Assembly: GCF_017798165.1 (NCBI RefSeq)
Contig: NZ_CP059068.1
Coordinates: forward strand, 248,001 to 312,000
Direction: 5' to 3'
Length of the DNA: 64,000 nucleotides
From: Rhodoferax sp. AJA081-3
Lineage (GTDB): Bacteria; Pseudomonadota; Gammaproteobacteria; Burkholderiales; Burkholderiaceae_C
In this document: one piece after another, positions 1 through 9,732 of the stretch
Layout of the letters: each line of letters starts with the position of its first letter
Position numbering within the stretch: the stretch's first letter is position 1
Program-made: the position numbers and the translations under genes
Notes under the pieces: model-generated
Database searches by the model: none
What the model was told of the DNA's origin: nothing
What the model saw: the letters and a program-made list of their open reading frames with translations, nothing else

Positions 1-1
1 C

Positions 2-382
2 GCTACCCGCACACTGATCGATTCCGGCATCCCCACTTTTGGCATCTGCCTGGGCCACCAGATTCTGGCGTTGGCGTCCGGCGCCAAGACCTTCAAGATG
101 AAGTTTGGCCACCACGGCGCCAACCACCCGGTAAAAGACCTGGACAGCGGCCGAGTCTCCATCACCAGCCAGAACCACGGTTTTGCAGTGGATGAGAAAA
201 CACTCCCCGCCAACCTGCGCGCCACCCACATCAGCCTGTTTGACAACACGCTGCAGGGGCTGGAGCGCACCGATAAGCCCGCGTTCTGCTTCCAGGGGCA
301 TCCTGAAGCATCGCCCGGACCGCACGACATTGGTTACCTGTTTGACCGCTTCATCACGATGATGGAAACCGCGAAGGGTTAA
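2..382 (+). CDS. carA: carbamoyl phosphate synthase small subunit, C-terminal part (5' end outside window)
   Basis: This is the glutamine amidotransferase domain of carbamoyl phosphate synthase, which hydrolyses glutamine and passes ammonia to CarB for arginine and pyrimidine synthesis. About 126 residues are visible. The nucleophile-elbow cysteine lies in GICLGHQ and the catalytic His and Glu in GHPEASPGP, so the class I amidotransferase triad is complete. The gene enters the window in frame from the left and stops with TAA at 380-382. A LysE-family exporter follows 5 bp later and carB after that, so the three genes probably form one operon. Confidence 0.96.
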   Translation, partial: ATRTLIDSGIPTFGICLGHQILALASGAKTFKMKFGHHGANHPVKDLDSGRVSITSQNHGFAVDEKTLPANLRATHISLFDNTLQGLERTDKPAFCFQGHPEASPGPHDIGYLFDRFITMMETAKG

Positions 383-387
383 GGCGC

Positions 388-1047
388 ATGAATTTCTACG
401 GTGTCACCGATATCTGGACCTACGTGGTGGGGGCGATCGGCATTATTTTGCTGCCCGGTCCCAATTCGCTGTTCGTGTTGTCGGTGGCAACGGCGCGCGG
501 GGTAAAGGCCGGTTACCAGGGCGCCATGGGCGTTTTTGTGGGCGACACCATTTTGCTGATGTTGACCGCGCTGGGGGCAGCCAGCCTGTTGCGCGGCAAC
601 CCGGCCTTGTTCATGGTTGTCAAATACGCTGGCGCTGCGTACCTGGCATGGTTGGGCCTCAACCTGTTGTGGGCTGCCATCCAGAAATGGCGCAGCGCGC
701 AGGTTCCCGAGGCACAGGCGACCGCAGAAGCCCCGGCCAATCTGGCGCACCCGTTTAAACGGGCACTGGTCATCAGCCTGCTGAATCCCAAAGCGATCTT
801 GTTTTTGCTGTCGTTTTTTGTGCAGTTCATTGACCCGACCTACGAGACGCCTGCCGTGCCGTTTTTGATACTGAGCACCATCGTCATGGTCTTCAGTGCC
901 CTGTATTTGTCTGCACTGATTTTTGCCGGTGCCCGCTTGGCCCAGTTGTTCCGTGCCCGCAAGCGCTTGTCCAGTGCGTTGTCCAGTTCCGTGGGCGGCC
1001 TGTTTTTGTGGTTTGGCGCCAAGCTCGCCACCGCAAGCCTGAATTGA
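388..1047 (+). CDS. LysE/RhtB-family amino acid exporter (LeuE-like)
   Basis: A 219-residue integral membrane protein of the LysE/RhtB superfamily, which exports amino acids by proton antiport. The family motif region near residues 20-35 reads LLPGPNSLFVLS, followed by GVKAGYQGAMGVFVGD. About six hydrophobic segments are present, with a polar loop near residues 108-128. The best match I recognise is the leucine exporter LeuE, but the substrate cannot be read from sequence. It lies between carA and carB, 5 bp after carA and 28 bp before carB, so it should be co-transcribed with arginine and pyrimidine precursor synthesis. Confidence 0.9.
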   Translation: MNFYGVTDIWTYVVGAIGIILLPGPNSLFVLSVATARGVKAGYQGAMGVFVGDTILLMLTALGAASLLRGNPALFMVVKYAGAAYLAWLGLNLLWAAIQKWRSAQVPEAQATAEAPANLAHPFKRALVISLLNPKAILFLLSFFVQFIDPTYETPAVPFLILSTIVMVFSALYLSALIFAGARLAQLFRARKRLSSALSSSVGGLFLWFGAKLATASLN

Positions 1048-1075
1048 TTGAATAGTAAAGAGCAGAGAAGAAGAA

Positions 1076-4000
1076 ATGCCAAAACGTACCGACATCCAAA
1101 GCATCCTCATCATCGGCGCCGGCCCCATCATCATCGGCCAGGCCTGTGAGTTCGATTACTCCGGCGTGCAGGCCTGCAAGGCACTGCGCGAAGAGGGCTA
1201 CCGCGTCATCCTGATCAACAGCAACCCCGCGACAATCATGACCGACCCGGCCACGGCGGATGTGACCTACATCGAGCCCATCACCTGGCAGACGGTAGAG
1301 AAGATCATCGCCAAGGAAAAGCCCGATGCGATCCTGCCGACCATGGGCGGCCAGACCGCGCTGAACTGCGCGCTGGACCTTTGGCACAACGGCGTGTTGG
1401 CCAAGTACACCGGTGCTGCCACCGGCAAGCCGGTGGAGCTGATCGGCGCCACACCCGAGGCCATCGATAAAGCAGAAGACCGCTTGAAGTTCAAGGATGC
1501 CATGACCAAGATCGGTCTGGGCTCCGCGCGTTCCGGCATTGCCCACAGCATGGCCGAGGCTTGGGAAGTGCAAAAGACACTGGGTTTCCCCACGGTTATC
1601 CGCCCTAGCTTCACACTGGGCGGCACGGGCGGCGGCATTGCCTACAACCCCGAAGAATTTGAAGTCATCTGCAAGCGCGGCCTGGAAGCCTCGCCTACCA
1701 ACGAGCTGCTGATCGAAGAATCGCTGTTGGGCTGGAAAGAGTACGAGATGGAAGTGGTGCGCGACAAGGCGGACAACTGCATCATTGTCTGCTCCATCGA
1801 GAATTTGGACCCCATGGGTGTGCACACCGGCGACTCCATCACCGTGGCACCGGCGCAAACGCTGACCGACAAGGAATACCAGATTCTGCGCAATGCATCG
1901 CTGGCAGTGCTGCGCGAAATCGGTGTGGACACCGGCGGATCGAACGTGCAGTTCTCCATCAATCCGGATGACGGCCGCATGGTTGTCATCGAGATGAATC
2001 CGCGTGTGTCGCGTTCGTCTGCCTTGGCTTCCAAAGCCACGGGTTTCCCCATCGCCAAGATTGCGGCCAAGCTGGCCGTGGGCTTCACACTGGACGAGCT
2101 GCGCAATGACATCACCGGTGGTGCAACTCCTGCATCGTTTGAGCCCAGCATCGACTACGTGGTCACCAAGATTCCACGTTTTGCCTTCGAAAAATTCCCC
2201 GCTGCTGACAGCCGCCTCACGACACAGATGAAGTCCGTGGGTGAGGTCATGGCCATGGGCCGCACCTTCCAGGAATCCTTCCAGAAAGCCCTGCGTGGTC
2301 TGGAAGTGGGCGTGGATGGTTTGAACGAAAAAACGCAAGACCGCGAAGTGCTGGAAAAAGAGCTGGGCGAGCCCGGCCCAGAGCGCATCTGGTACGTGGG
2401 TGATGCCTTTGCCCAGGGTCTGAGCGTGGACGAAGTTTTTGCGCTGACCAAAATCGACCGCTGGTTTCTGGTGCAGATCGAACAAATCGTCAAGATTGAA
2501 CTGGAGATTGAACGTCTGCCGCAACCTGCCAGCGGCACGGCCTTTGACAAGATCGACGCGGCCACGCTGCGCAGCCTCAAGCAAAAAGGTTTCTCGGACC
2601 GCCGCCTGGCGCGCCAGTTCAAGACCACCGACAAGGCCATCCGCGAAAAGCGCCGCGCTTTAGGCGTGCGCCCGGTCTACAAACGGGTCGACACCTGCGC
2701 CGCCGAGTTCGGCACCAACACCGCCTACATGTATTCGACTTACGAGTCCGAGGGCGCGGAGTGTGAAGCCGAGCCGACCACCAACAAGAAGATCATGGTG
2801 CTGGGCGGGGGCCCGAACCGTATTGGCCAGGGTATCGAGTTTGACTACTGCTGCGTGCACGCGGCGCTGGCCATGCGCGAAGACGGTTACGAGACCATCA
2901 TGGTCAACTGCAACCCCGAGACCGTGTCCACGGACTACGACACCAGCGACCGCCTGTACTTCGAGCCACTGACGCTGGAAGACGTGCTCGAAATCGTCGA
3001 CAAGGAAAAACCGGTTGGTGTTATCGTGCAATATGGCGGCCAGACGCCCTTGAAGCTGGCGCTGGATCTGGAAGCCAATGGCGTGCCCATCATCGGCACC
3101 AGCCCCGACATGATCGACGCCGCCGAAGACCGTGAGCGTTTCCAGAAACTGCTGCACGAACTGAAGCTGCGCCAGCCACCGAACGCCACGGCCCGTACCG
3201 AACCCGAGGCGCTGGAAAAGGCTGCCGCACTGGGTTACCCCCTGGTCGTGCGCCCCAGTTATGTGCTGGGTGGCCGCGCCATGGAAATCGTCCACGAGCA
3301 GCGCGACCTGGAGCGTTATATGCGCGAAGCGGTCAAGGTCAGCCATGATTCCCCAGTGCTGCTGGACCGTTTTTTGAATGATGCGATTGAGTGTGATGTG
3401 GACTGCATCCGCGATGCCACCGGCGTGACCTTTATCGGTGGTGTCATGGAACACATCGAACAAGCCGGCGTGCACAGTGGTGACTCTGCCTGTTCGCTGC
3501 CACCGTACAGCCTGAGTGCTGCCACAGTGACCGAAATCAAGCGCCAGACCGCCGCCATGGCCGCTGCGTTGAACGTGGTAGGCCTGATGAATGTGCAGTT
3601 TGCCATCCAAAGTGTGGATGGCAAGGATGTGATCTACGTGCTGGAAGTCAACCCCCGCGCCTCACGTACCGTACCGTTTGTGTCCAAAGCGACCGGCATC
3701 CAGCTGGCCAAGGTGGCGGCACGTTGCATGGTGGGCCAGTCACTGGCGTCCCAAGGCGTCACCCAAGAGGTGACACCGCCGTATTTCAGCGTCAAGGAAG
3801 CCGTATTCCCGTTTGTGAAGTTCCCCGGTGTGGATACCATCCTCGGACCCGAGATGAAGTCCACCGGTGAAGTCATGGGCGTGGGCAAGACCTTTGGCGA
3901 AGCCTTTGTGAAATCGCAACTGGGTGCAGGCACACGGCTGCCACGCACTGGCAAGGTGTTTTTGACCGTCAAAAACAACGACAAGACCCGTGCCATTGGT

Positions 4001-4351
4001 GTGGCGCGGGCATTGGTTGATCTGGGATTCACGCTGGTGGCTACCAAGGGCACGGCGGCTTCCATCAGTGCGGCCGGTGTGCCCTGCGCAGTGGTCAACA
4101 AAGTGGCCGAAGGCCGCCCCCACATTGTGGACATGATCAAGAACGAAGAAATCGCGATGGTCATCAACACGGTGGAAGAGCGCCGCAACGCCATTGCCGA
4201 CTCGCGCCAGATCCGCACATCCGCGCTGCTGGCACGGGTGACGACCTACACCACCATTGCCGGTGCCGAAGCAGCAGTGGAGGGCATGAAGTACCTGGAC
4301 AAACTGGATGTGATCTCGGTGCAGGAAATGCACGCCTTGTTGCAAGCCTAA
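1076..4351 (+). CDS. carB: carbamoyl phosphate synthase large subunit
   Basis: This subunit makes carbamoyl phosphate from bicarbonate, ammonia and two ATP. The 1091 residues are slightly longer than the roughly 1073 of E. coli. Two homologous ATP-grasp halves are visible. The first starts at [17 protein letters not shown] near residue 15 and the second at [15 protein letters not shown] near residue 576. A C-terminal MGS-like allosteric domain follows from about residue 950. A tunnel-type linker at residues 400-550 separates the halves. The minus strand carries several long open frames opposite this gene, which I treat as high-GC shadows. A hairpin follows at 4387-4422. Confidence 0.98.
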   Translation: MPKRTDIQSILIIGAGPIIIGQACEFDYSGVQACKALREEGYRVILINSNPATIMTDPATADVTYIEPITWQTVEKIIAKEKPDAILPTMGGQTALNCALDLWHNGVLAKYTGAATGKPVELIGATPEAIDKAEDRLKFKDAMTKIGLGSARSGIAHSMAEAWEVQKTLGFPTVIRPSFTLGGTGGGIAYNPEEFEVICKRGLEASPTNELLIEESLLGWKEYEMEVVRDKADNCIIVCSIENLDPMGVHTGDSITVAPAQTLTDKEYQILRNASLAVLREIGVDTGGSNVQFSINPDDGRMVVIEMNPRVSRSSALASKATGFPIAKIAAKLAVGFTLDELRNDITGGATPASFEPSIDYVVTKIPRFAFEKFPAADSRLTTQMKSVGEVMAMGRTFQESFQKALRGLEVGVDGLNEKTQDREVLEKELGEPGPERIWYVGDAFAQGLSVDEVFALTKIDRWFLVQIEQIVKIELEIERLPQPASGTAFDKIDAATLRSLKQKGFSDRRLARQFKTTDKAIREKRRALGVRPVYKRVDTCAAEFGTNTAYMYSTYESEGAECEAEPTTNKKIMVLGGGPNRIGQGIEFDYCCVHAALAMREDGYETIMVNCNPETVSTDYDTSDRLYFEPLTLEDVLEIVDKEKPVGVIVQYGGQTPLKLALDLEANGVPIIGTSPDMIDAAEDRERFQKLLHELKLRQPPNATARTEPEALEKAAALGYPLVVRPSYVLGGRAMEIVHEQRDLERYMREAVKVSHDSPVLLDRFLNDAIECDVDCIRDATGVTFIGGVMEHIEQAGVHSGDSACSLPPYSLSAATVTEIKRQTAAMAAALNVVGLMNVQFAIQSVDGKDVIYVLEVNPRASRTVPFVSKATGIQLAKVAARCMVGQSLASQGVTQEVTPPYFSVKEAVFPFVKFPGVDTILGPEMKSTGEVMGVGKTFGEAFVKSQLGAGTRLPRTGKVFLTVKNNDKTRAIGVARALVDLGFTLVATKGTAASISAAGVPCAVVNKVAEGRPHIVDMIKNEEIAMVINTVEERRNAIADSRQIRTSALLARVTTYTTIAGAEAAVEGMKYLDKLDVISVQEMHALLQA

Positions 4352-4386
4352 GTGGCCAGAACATTGGCATAATCCAGTCAGTTGTG

Positions 4387-4430
4387 AAGGACAGTGCAGC
4401 GCGTAGGCGTTGCGCTGTCCTTGTTACTTT
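4387..4430 (+). terminator. hairpin downstream of carB, probable terminator
   Basis: AAGGACAG at 4387-4394 pairs with CTGTCCTT at 4415-4422, and the inner bases extend the stem to about 16 pairs with two G-U pairs and a GTAG loop. The sequence after it is only moderately T-rich (GTTACTTTTA). It lies between carB and greA, so it probably ends or attenuates the carAB transcript. Efficiency is uncertain because the T-tract is weak. Confidence 0.55.
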
Positions 4431-4481
4431 TACGGGCCGAATTCGGCCTTTGTTTACTCCGAATATTCTGGTTTTTAAACT

Positions 4482-4958
4482 ATGGCAACCTTTCCTATTA
4501 CCAAGCGTGGCGCCGAACTGCTCAAGGCCGAGTTGCACAAACTCAAGACCGTGGAGCGTCCTGCGGTGATTGCGGCTATATCCGAAGCCCGTGCCCAGGG
4601 CGACCTGAGTGAAAACGCCGACTACGATGCGGCCAAGGAGCGCCAGGGGTTTATTGAAGGCCGTATCCAGGAAATCGAAGGCAAGTTGGGTGTTGCCCAG
4701 GTCATTGACCCCTCTTCCATCCACGCCGAAGGCCGCGTGGTGTTTGGCGCCACGGTCGAGCTGGAAGACGAAGAGTCAGGCGACCGCGTCAAATACCAGA
4801 TCGTGGGTGAGGATGAGGCCGACATCAAACTGGGCCTCATCAACATCAGCAGCCCGATTGCCCGTGCCTTGATCGGCAAGGAAGAAGGCGACACGGCGGT
4901 GGTGTTTGCCCCCGGCGGCGAGCGCGCCTACGAAGTCGTGGCGGTGCACTACATCTGA
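4482..4958 (+). CDS. greA: transcription elongation factor GreA
   Basis: GreA rescues backtracked RNA polymerase by stimulating cleavage of the RNA 3' end through the secondary channel. The 158-residue length is exactly typical. An N-terminal antiparallel coiled coil carries the acidic tip (NADYDAAKE, residues about 45-53) that coordinates the catalytic magnesium. A C-terminal FKBP-like domain follows from about residue 80. The start ATG begins [10 protein letters not shown]. It is followed 17 bp later by a DUF4149 membrane protein and is probably transcribed with it. Confidence 0.97.
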   Translation: MATFPITKRGAELLKAELHKLKTVERPAVIAAISEARAQGDLSENADYDAAKERQGFIEGRIQEIEGKLGVAQVIDPSSIHAEGRVVFGATVELEDEESGDRVKYQIVGEDEADIKLGLINISSPIARALIGKEEGDTAVVFAPGGERAYEVVAVHYI

Positions 4959-4975
4959 TCGGCGCGGACCGCTAC

Positions 4976-5383
4976 ATGCGTAATGTGCCCGTTTGGGTCG
5001 CGGCTGTTTGGTGGGGGAGTCTGAGCACCCTGGGTTTTTTTGTTGTGCCCATGCTGTTTATGCACCTGCCAACGCCGGCTATGGCTGGAACCATGGCTGC
5101 CAAGCTTTTCAGCGCCCAGACGGCCATCTCTACGGGAAGTGGCATGGTCCTGCTGATGCTCTTTAGATCAAACAAGGCTCTAGCCCCCGTCAATATTGTA
5201 CAGGCTGCTACACTTTTTGTAGTGGGTGGCGTGCTGATGGCACTGTTGGTCGAGTTTGCTGTTGCGCCACGCATCGTCGCCCGCGAAAACCTGGCCTTGT
5301 GGCACGGCGTTGGAACGGGGATGTATGTGGTGCAGTGGCTCTGCGCTGCGGTTGTGTTTGGCAAGCTGGCCAAACGAACCTGA
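4976..5383 (+). CDS. DUF4149 family small membrane protein
   Basis: A 135-residue protein with four hydrophobic segments, typical of DUF4149 proteins found after greA in betaproteobacteria. Its function is unknown. The second half of the third segment is encoded by a copy of the dispersed family A repeat (about 5165-5223), which gives LAPVNIVQAATLFVV. GC content falls visibly there. The start ATG lies 17 bp after the greA stop. The gene converges on yhbY with 83 bp between stop codons. Confidence 0.8.
   Translation: MRNVPVWVAAVWWGSLSTLGFFVVPMLFMHLPTPAMAGTMAAKLFSAQTAISTGSGMVLLMLFRSNKALAPVNIVQAATLFVVGGVLMALLVEFAVAPRIVARENLALWHGVGTGMYVVQWLCAAVVFGKLAKRT
5165..5223 (+). repeat. family A dispersed repeat, copy 1, inside the DUF4149 gene
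   Basis: Contains GGCTCTAGCCCCCGTCAATA followed by GCTGCTACA and TTTGTAG. It matches the copy at 31985-32040 (read on the minus strand) over GATCAAA and GGCTCTAGCCCCCGTC. It is in frame and gives the peptide ALAPVNIVQAATLFV. Confidence 0.75.
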
Positions 5384-5466
5384 AGTAGCCCGCCGTGGCA
5401 GGCGACAACCCCCTTGATCAGTTTGAGGACAGAGCTACGCTTCGCTTCGGTCTGTCCCGCAAAGTT

Positions 5467-5943
5467 TCAGGTTTGGCTGCGTTTCTTCACGCTGACCTGT
5501 GGCTTGGGCTTGGCACGTTTCACATTGCCGCCTGCTGTCAGTCGCTGGTTACCCAAAACGCGCAGGGTTTTGACTTCTGGCCGCTGACCCGCACGTTTGC
5601 TGTACTTTAAAACCTTGACGTCGCGGGGTCCCGCCATGCGGTCTTCGTCCACGGTTTTTTCTTTCTCGACCTTGGGGCGCCACAACACCAGCAACTTGCC
5701 GATGTGTTGAATGGGCGCTGCGTTGAGTTCTTCGGCCAAGGCCTGGAACATGGCTTCGCGGGCCACACGGTCGTCGGAGAATACGCGGACCTTGATCAGC
5801 CCGTGGGCATTGAGGGCAGCGTCAATTTCTTTTTTGACGTTGTCGGTCATACCGTCGTTACCTACCATGACCACGGGGTCCAGGTGGTGTGCTTCGGCAC
5901 GGTGTTCTTTGCGCTGGGCAGGGGTCAGTTGAATTAGGGGCAT
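5467..5943 (-). CDS. yhbY: YhbY-family CRM-domain RNA-binding protein
   Basis: A 158-residue protein of the YhbY family, which binds pre-50S ribosomal particles through a CRM (KH-like) domain. The domain occupies residues about 5-100. The GxxG loop reads VGNDGMT and is followed by an amphipathic helix and SDDRVAREAM. The C-terminal 55 residues are basic and look disordered (KYSKRAGQR, KRAKPKPQ), an extension longer than the roughly 97-residue E. coli protein. It is divergent from rlmE across a 59-bp gap, the same neighbourhood as in E. coli. Confidence 0.92.
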   Translation of the reverse strand: MPLIQLTPAQRKEHRAEAHHLDPVVMVGNDGMTDNVKKEIDAALNAHGLIKVRVFSDDRVAREAMFQALAEELNAAPIQHIGKLLVLWRPKVEKEKTVDEDRMAGPRDVKVLKYSKRAGQRPEVKTLRVLGNQRLTAGGNVKRAKPKPQVSVKKRSQT

Positions 5944-6002
5944 ACCTGTATTATCGGTTGAACGGAAACAGGGCGGTAGAGCCGTCCCTTTAGAAAGTAC
6001 CC

Positions 6003-6668
6003 ATGAAAACCAAAGCCGGCAACAAAAAGGTCAACAAGGCCTGGCTACACGACCATATCAACGACCCCTACGTCAAATTGGCGACCCGGGAAGGCTACCG
6101 CGCGCGCGCCGCCTACAAACTCAAAGAGATCGACGAAACCCTGGGTTTGATCAAACCAGGCTACCTGGTGGTGGACCTGGGCTGCACACCCGGCGCGTGG
6201 AGCCAATACGTGCGCAGGCGCCTGTCACCCACCGGTGCGGCGGTGGGGGCGCTGAACGGCACCATCATTGGCCTGGACCTGCTACCCATGGAGCCCATCG
6301 AGGGTGTGACCTTTATCCAGGGCGACTTCCGGGAGGCCGATGTGTTGGCCAAGCTGGAGCAGGCTTTGCAAGGCCGCCAGGCGGACTTGGTGGTGTCGGA
6401 TATGGCCCCCAATTTGTCAGGCATCTCCTCTGCGGATGCGGCACGTATTGAACACCTGGTCGAACTGGCGATTGAATTCGCCCAAAACCATATGAAACCC
6501 CAGGGCGCGCTGGTCGCCAAGGTGTTCCATGGCGGCAGTTACAACGACGTGGTGCAACACTTCAAAGCCGCCTTTGACGTGGTGAAACCGCTCAAACCCA
6601 AGGCTTCACGCGACCGCTCGTCCGAGACGTTTTTGGTGGGGTTGGGGTTGAAGCGGCAGGGCGGGTAA
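6003..6668 (+). CDS. rlmE: 23S rRNA (uridine-2'-O)-methyltransferase RlmE
   Basis: RlmE (FtsJ/RrmJ) methylates the 2'-hydroxyl of U2552 in the A-loop of 23S rRNA using S-adenosylmethionine. The 221-residue length is typical. Visible features are the K-D-K-E catalytic tetrad (K in [10 protein letters not shown] in [10 protein letters not shown] in VAKVFHGG, E in RSSETFLVG) and the SAM-binding motif [13 protein letters not shown] near residues 57-70. The order yhbY, rlmE, ftsH, folP, glmM is the conserved proteobacterial one. Confidence 0.97.
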   Translation: MKTKAGNKKVNKAWLHDHINDPYVKLATREGYRARAAYKLKEIDETLGLIKPGYLVVDLGCTPGAWSQYVRRRLSPTGAAVGALNGTIIGLDLLPMEPIEGVTFIQGDFREADVLAKLEQALQGRQADLVVSDMAPNLSGISSADAARIEHLVELAIEFAQNHMKPQGALVAKVFHGGSYNDVVQHFKAAFDVVKPLKPKASRDRSSETFLVGLGLKRQGG

Positions 6669-6825
6669 CCGTCTCCGTGCGCCCGGTGTCGGGACACGAC
6701 AGTTACATAAGCTTGCGGTATATGGGGCTTAAAACTGCAAAAAGCCGCGTTGCACACCTTGAAACGCCTAAAATGCGACTCAGATATGCACAGTGTCCTA
6801 GTCTGTGCCCCTATTGGAGCTTCGC

Positions 6826-8745
6826 TTGAATAATCAGTGGTTTTCTAAAGTTGCAGTGTGGTTGGTGATTGGCCTGGTGCTTTTCACCGTGTTCAAGCAA
6901 TTTGACAAAGGCGGTGTCGCCGGTGCCAGCATGATGGGGTATTCGGACTTCCTTGAAGAAGTGCGAAACAAACACATCAAGAGTGCCATCATCCAGGAGG
7001 GTCCGGGCGGCACCGAAATTCTGGCCATCACCACCGATGACCGCAAGATTCGATCCACGGCCACCTACCTGGACCGCGGTCTGGTCGGTGACCTAATCAG
7101 CAACAACGTCAAGTTCGACGTCAAACCCCGTGAAGAAAGCTCGCTCTTGACCACCCTGTTGGTCAGCTGGGGCCCCATGCTCTTGCTGGTTGGCGTGTGG
7201 ATTTATTTCATGCGGCAGATGCAGGGCGGCGGCAAAGGCGGGGCATTCAGCTTTGGCAAGAGCAAGGCGCGTCTGCTCGACGAAAACACCAATACCGTGA
7301 CCTTTGCCGATGTGGCCGGTTGCGACGAAGCCAAGGAAGAAGTCAAGGAAGTTGTCGACTTCCTGAAAGACCCGAGCAAATTCCAGAAACTGGGCGGCCG
7401 TATTCCCCGCGGTTTGCTGCTGGTGGGCCCGCCCGGAACCGGTAAAACCCTGCTGGCCAAGTCCATCGCCGGTGAAGCCAAGGTGCCGTTCTTCAGCATT
7501 TCGGGTTCTGATTTTGTGGAAATGTTTGTCGGCGTGGGTGCATCCCGCGTGCGCGATATGTTCGACAACGCCAAGAAAAACGCACCGTGCATCATCTTTA
7601 TCGATGAAATTGACGCCGTGGGCCGCCAGCGTGGCGCAGGCCTGGGTGGTGGCAATGACGAGCGTGAACAAACCCTGAACCAGATGCTGGTCGAGATGGA
7701 CGGTTTTGAAACCAATGTCGGTGTCATCGTGGTGGCAGCCACCAACCGCCCTGACATTCTGGACGCTGCGCTGCTGCGTCCCGGTCGATTCGACCGTCAG
7801 GTTTATGTGACCCTGCCCGATATCCGTGGCCGTGAGCAGATCCTGGCCGTACACATGCGCAAGGTTCCCTTGGGCCAGGATGTGAACCCCAACACCATTG
7901 CCCGGGGCACACCCGGTATGTCGGGCGCCGATCTGGCCAACCTGTGTAACGAAGCCGCCCTGATGGCCGCCCGCCGCAATGCCCGTGTGGTGGAGATGCA
8001 GGATTTTGAAAAGGCCAAGGACAAAATCTTCATGGGCCCCGAGCGCAAGAGCATGGTCATGCCCGAGGAAGAGCGCCGCAACACGGCCTACCACGAGTCC
8101 GGCCATGCCCTGATTGGCAAGATGCTGCCCAAGTGTGACCCTGTGCACAAGGTCACCATCATTCCCCGTGGCCGTGCCCTGGGTGTGACCATGAGCCTGC
8201 CTTCGCAAGACCGCTACAGCTACGACAGCGAATACATGCTGAACCAGATCAGCATGTTGTTCGGTGGCCGTATCGCCGAAGAAGTGTTCATGAACCAGAT
8301 GACCACTGGCGCCAGCAACGACTTTGAACGAGCGACCCACATTGCACGCGACATGGTCACGCGTTACGGCATGACCGACGCCCTGGGTCCCATGGTGTAT
8401 GCCGAAAACGAAGGTGAAGTCTTCCTGGGTCGCTCGGTGACCAAGACCACCAATATGAGCGAGCAGACCATGCAAAAGGTCGACTCCGAAGTGCGGCGCA
8501 TCATCGACCAGCAGTACACACTGGCACGCAAGCTGATTGAGGACAACAAAGACAAGATGCACGCCATGGCCAAAGCCTTGCTGGAGTGGGAAACCATTGA
8601 CAGCGACCAGCTGGACGACATCATGGCTGGCAAGGAGCCACGTCCTCCCAAGGACTGGACGCCCCGCGCGCCCGGCCCATCCGGTGGTGGCGGTAGCGGC
8701 GGTGCACCCGCAGTGGCGGCTGATCCGACCCCCACCGCCGCCTGA
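6826..8745 (+). CDS. ftsH: ATP-dependent zinc metalloprotease FtsH
   Basis: FtsH is the hexameric inner-membrane AAA+ protease that degrades unassembled membrane proteins and short-lived cytoplasmic regulators. I place the start at TTG 6826 because GGAG at 6815-6818 sits 7 bases before it and the protein then begins LNNQWFSKV, the usual form. A GTG at 6805 would add seven residues. Two membrane segments flank a periplasmic domain (residues about 8-25 and 110-130). Walker A is GPPGTGKT, Walker B is IIFIDEID, and the second-region-of-homology arginines lie in LRPGRFDRQ. The pore loop is FVGVG and the zinc motif is HESGH. The C-terminal tail is rich in Gly, Pro and Ala. Confidence 0.97.
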   Translation: MNNQWFSKVAVWLVIGLVLFTVFKQFDKGGVAGASMMGYSDFLEEVRNKHIKSAIIQEGPGGTEILAITTDDRKIRSTATYLDRGLVGDLISNNVKFDVKPREESSLLTTLLVSWGPMLLLVGVWIYFMRQMQGGGKGGAFSFGKSKARLLDENTNTVTFADVAGCDEAKEEVKEVVDFLKDPSKFQKLGGRIPRGLLLVGPPGTGKTLLAKSIAGEAKVPFFSISGSDFVEMFVGVGASRVRDMFDNAKKNAPCIIFIDEIDAVGRQRGAGLGGGNDEREQTLNQMLVEMDGFETNVGVIVVAATNRPDILDAALLRPGRFDRQVYVTLPDIRGREQILAVHMRKVPLGQDVNPNTIARGTPGMSGADLANLCNEAALMAARRNARVVEMQDFEKAKDKIFMGPERKSMVMPEEERRNTAYHESGHALIGKMLPKCDPVHKVTIIPRGRALGVTMSLPSQDRYSYDSEYMLNQISMLFGGRIAEEVFMNQMTTGASNDFERATHIARDMVTRYGMTDALGPMVYAENEGEVFLGRSVTKTTNMSEQTMQKVDSEVRRIIDQQYTLARKLIEDNKDKMHAMAKALLEWETIDSDQLDDIMAGKEPRPPKDWTPRAPGPSGGGGSGGAPAVAADPTPTAA

Positions 8746-8767
8746 TAATGGTTTGAACCTTAAGCAG

Positions 8768-8792
8768 ACGGGGCCTTGTGCCCCGTTTTCTT
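8768..8792 (+). terminator. rho-independent terminator after ftsH
   Basis: ACGGGGC at 8768-8774 pairs with GCCCCGT at 8780-8786 around a five-base loop, followed by TTTCTT. It lies 22 bp after the ftsH stop and 30 bp before the folP start. It probably lowers readthrough from ftsH into folP-glmM. Confidence 0.8.
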
Positions 8793-8822
8793 ATTTCTGG
8801 AACGTGTTGGGAGTTGATATCC

Positions 8823-9695
8823 ATGCAATGGCAAACCGGCCGCTACCTGGTTGATCTGGCTTCGCCCAAAGTCATGGGCATTGTCAACGTGACGCCGGAC
8901 TCGTTTTCCGACGGTGGACAACATGCCAGCCGCCAAGCCGCGTTGGCACATTGCGAACGCTTGGTCAAAGACGGAGCGGACATCCTCGACATCGGTGGAG
9001 AATCCACGCGCCCTGGCGCGCAGGAGCTGCCGGTGGAGGAGGAGCTGGAGCGTGTGTTGCCCGTGGTGCGCCACGCGGTCACCCTGGGTGTGCCGGTATC
9101 GGTGGACACCTACAAGCCCCAGGTCATGCAGGCCGTGCTGGACCTGGGTGCCGACATCATCAACGACGTATGGGCCCTGCGCTGGGCCGGTGACACCAGT
9201 GGCCGCACGGGTGCGGATGTGGTCAGCCAGCACCGCAGCTGTGGCGTGTGCCTGATGCATATGCACCGCAACCCGCAGACCATGCAGGCCGCACCCATGG
9301 AGGGTGATTTGATGCCACAGGTGCTATCGTTTCTAGAGCATTCTGCCCAGCATTTACGGGGGCTAGGGGTCGAAATGACCCGCATCTGTATTGACCCAGG
9401 CATTGGTTTTGGTAAAACGGTGCAACAGAATTTTGCGCTACTGGCGCAACAGGCTGCCTTGTTGCCCATGGGGTATGCCGTGCTGGCGGGTTGGTCGCGC
9501 AAGTCCTCACTGGCTGCGGTGACCGAGCGCTCGTTGTCTACGGTTGCCACGTTGGATGTCCGTGACCGTTTGGTGCCCAGCGTGACCGCCGCCTTGCTGG
9601 CGGTGCAAAACGGTGCCCACGTGGTGCGGGTGCATGACGTACGGGAGACGGTGCAGGCACTTAAGGTATTCAGCGCCATGCAGCAACAATGCTGA
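8823..9695 (+). CDS. folP: dihydropteroate synthase
   Basis: FolP condenses dihydropterin pyrophosphate with p-aminobenzoate in folate synthesis and is the sulfonamide target. The 290-residue TIM barrel shows GIVNVTPDSFSDGG near residue 16, DIGGESTRPGA near residue 54 and SRKSSL near residue 226. I chose ATG 8823 because the protein then starts just before strand 1, and upstream in-frame codons overlap the terminator. Residues about 165-185 (VLSFLEHSAQHLRGLGV) are encoded by a reverse-orientation copy of the family A repeat. The barrel is not lengthened, so the repeat replaces rather than adds sequence there. Confidence 0.96.
   Translation: MQWQTGRYLVDLASPKVMGIVNVTPDSFSDGGQHASRQAALAHCERLVKDGADILDIGGESTRPGAQELPVEEELERVLPVVRHAVTLGVPVSVDTYKPQVMQAVLDLGADIINDVWALRWAGDTSGRTGADVVSQHRSCGVCLMHMHRNPQTMQAAPMEGDLMPQVLSFLEHSAQHLRGLGVEMTRICIDPGIGFGKTVQQNFALLAQQAALLPMGYAVLAGWSRKSSLAAVTERSLSTVATLDVRDRLVPSVTAALLAVQNGAHVVRVHDVRETVQALKVFSAMQQQC
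9318..9378 (-). repeat. family A dispersed repeat, copy 2, inside folP (antisense to the gene)
   Basis: On the minus strand it reads CCCTAGCCCCCGTAAATGCTGG, then an ATGCTCTAG block and ATAGCAC. The stretch after the core matches the 51117 copy (AAATGCTGG, TGCT, TAGCA). It encodes an amphipathic helix of FolP on the plus strand. Confidence 0.65.
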
Positions 9696-9732
9696 TGGTG
9701 GTTCAGGTTTTTAGAAAAGCAGACACATTCAC

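Noticed and set aside
893..2584. A 563-codon open frame on the minus strand opposite carB
   Set aside because: It lies wholly opposite a clear carB frame, has a His/Gln/Gly-rich composition typical of the complement of high-GC genes, and shows no family motif.
6758..6787. A heat-shock-like promoter (CTTGAAA and an A/T-rich stretch) before ftsH
   Set aside because: The -35-like word is good but the expected CCCCAT-type -10 is poor, so I do not list it as a feature.
7093..8562. A 489-codon minus-strand frame opposite ftsH
   Set aside because: It mirrors a highly conserved gene and has no recognisable fold or start signals.
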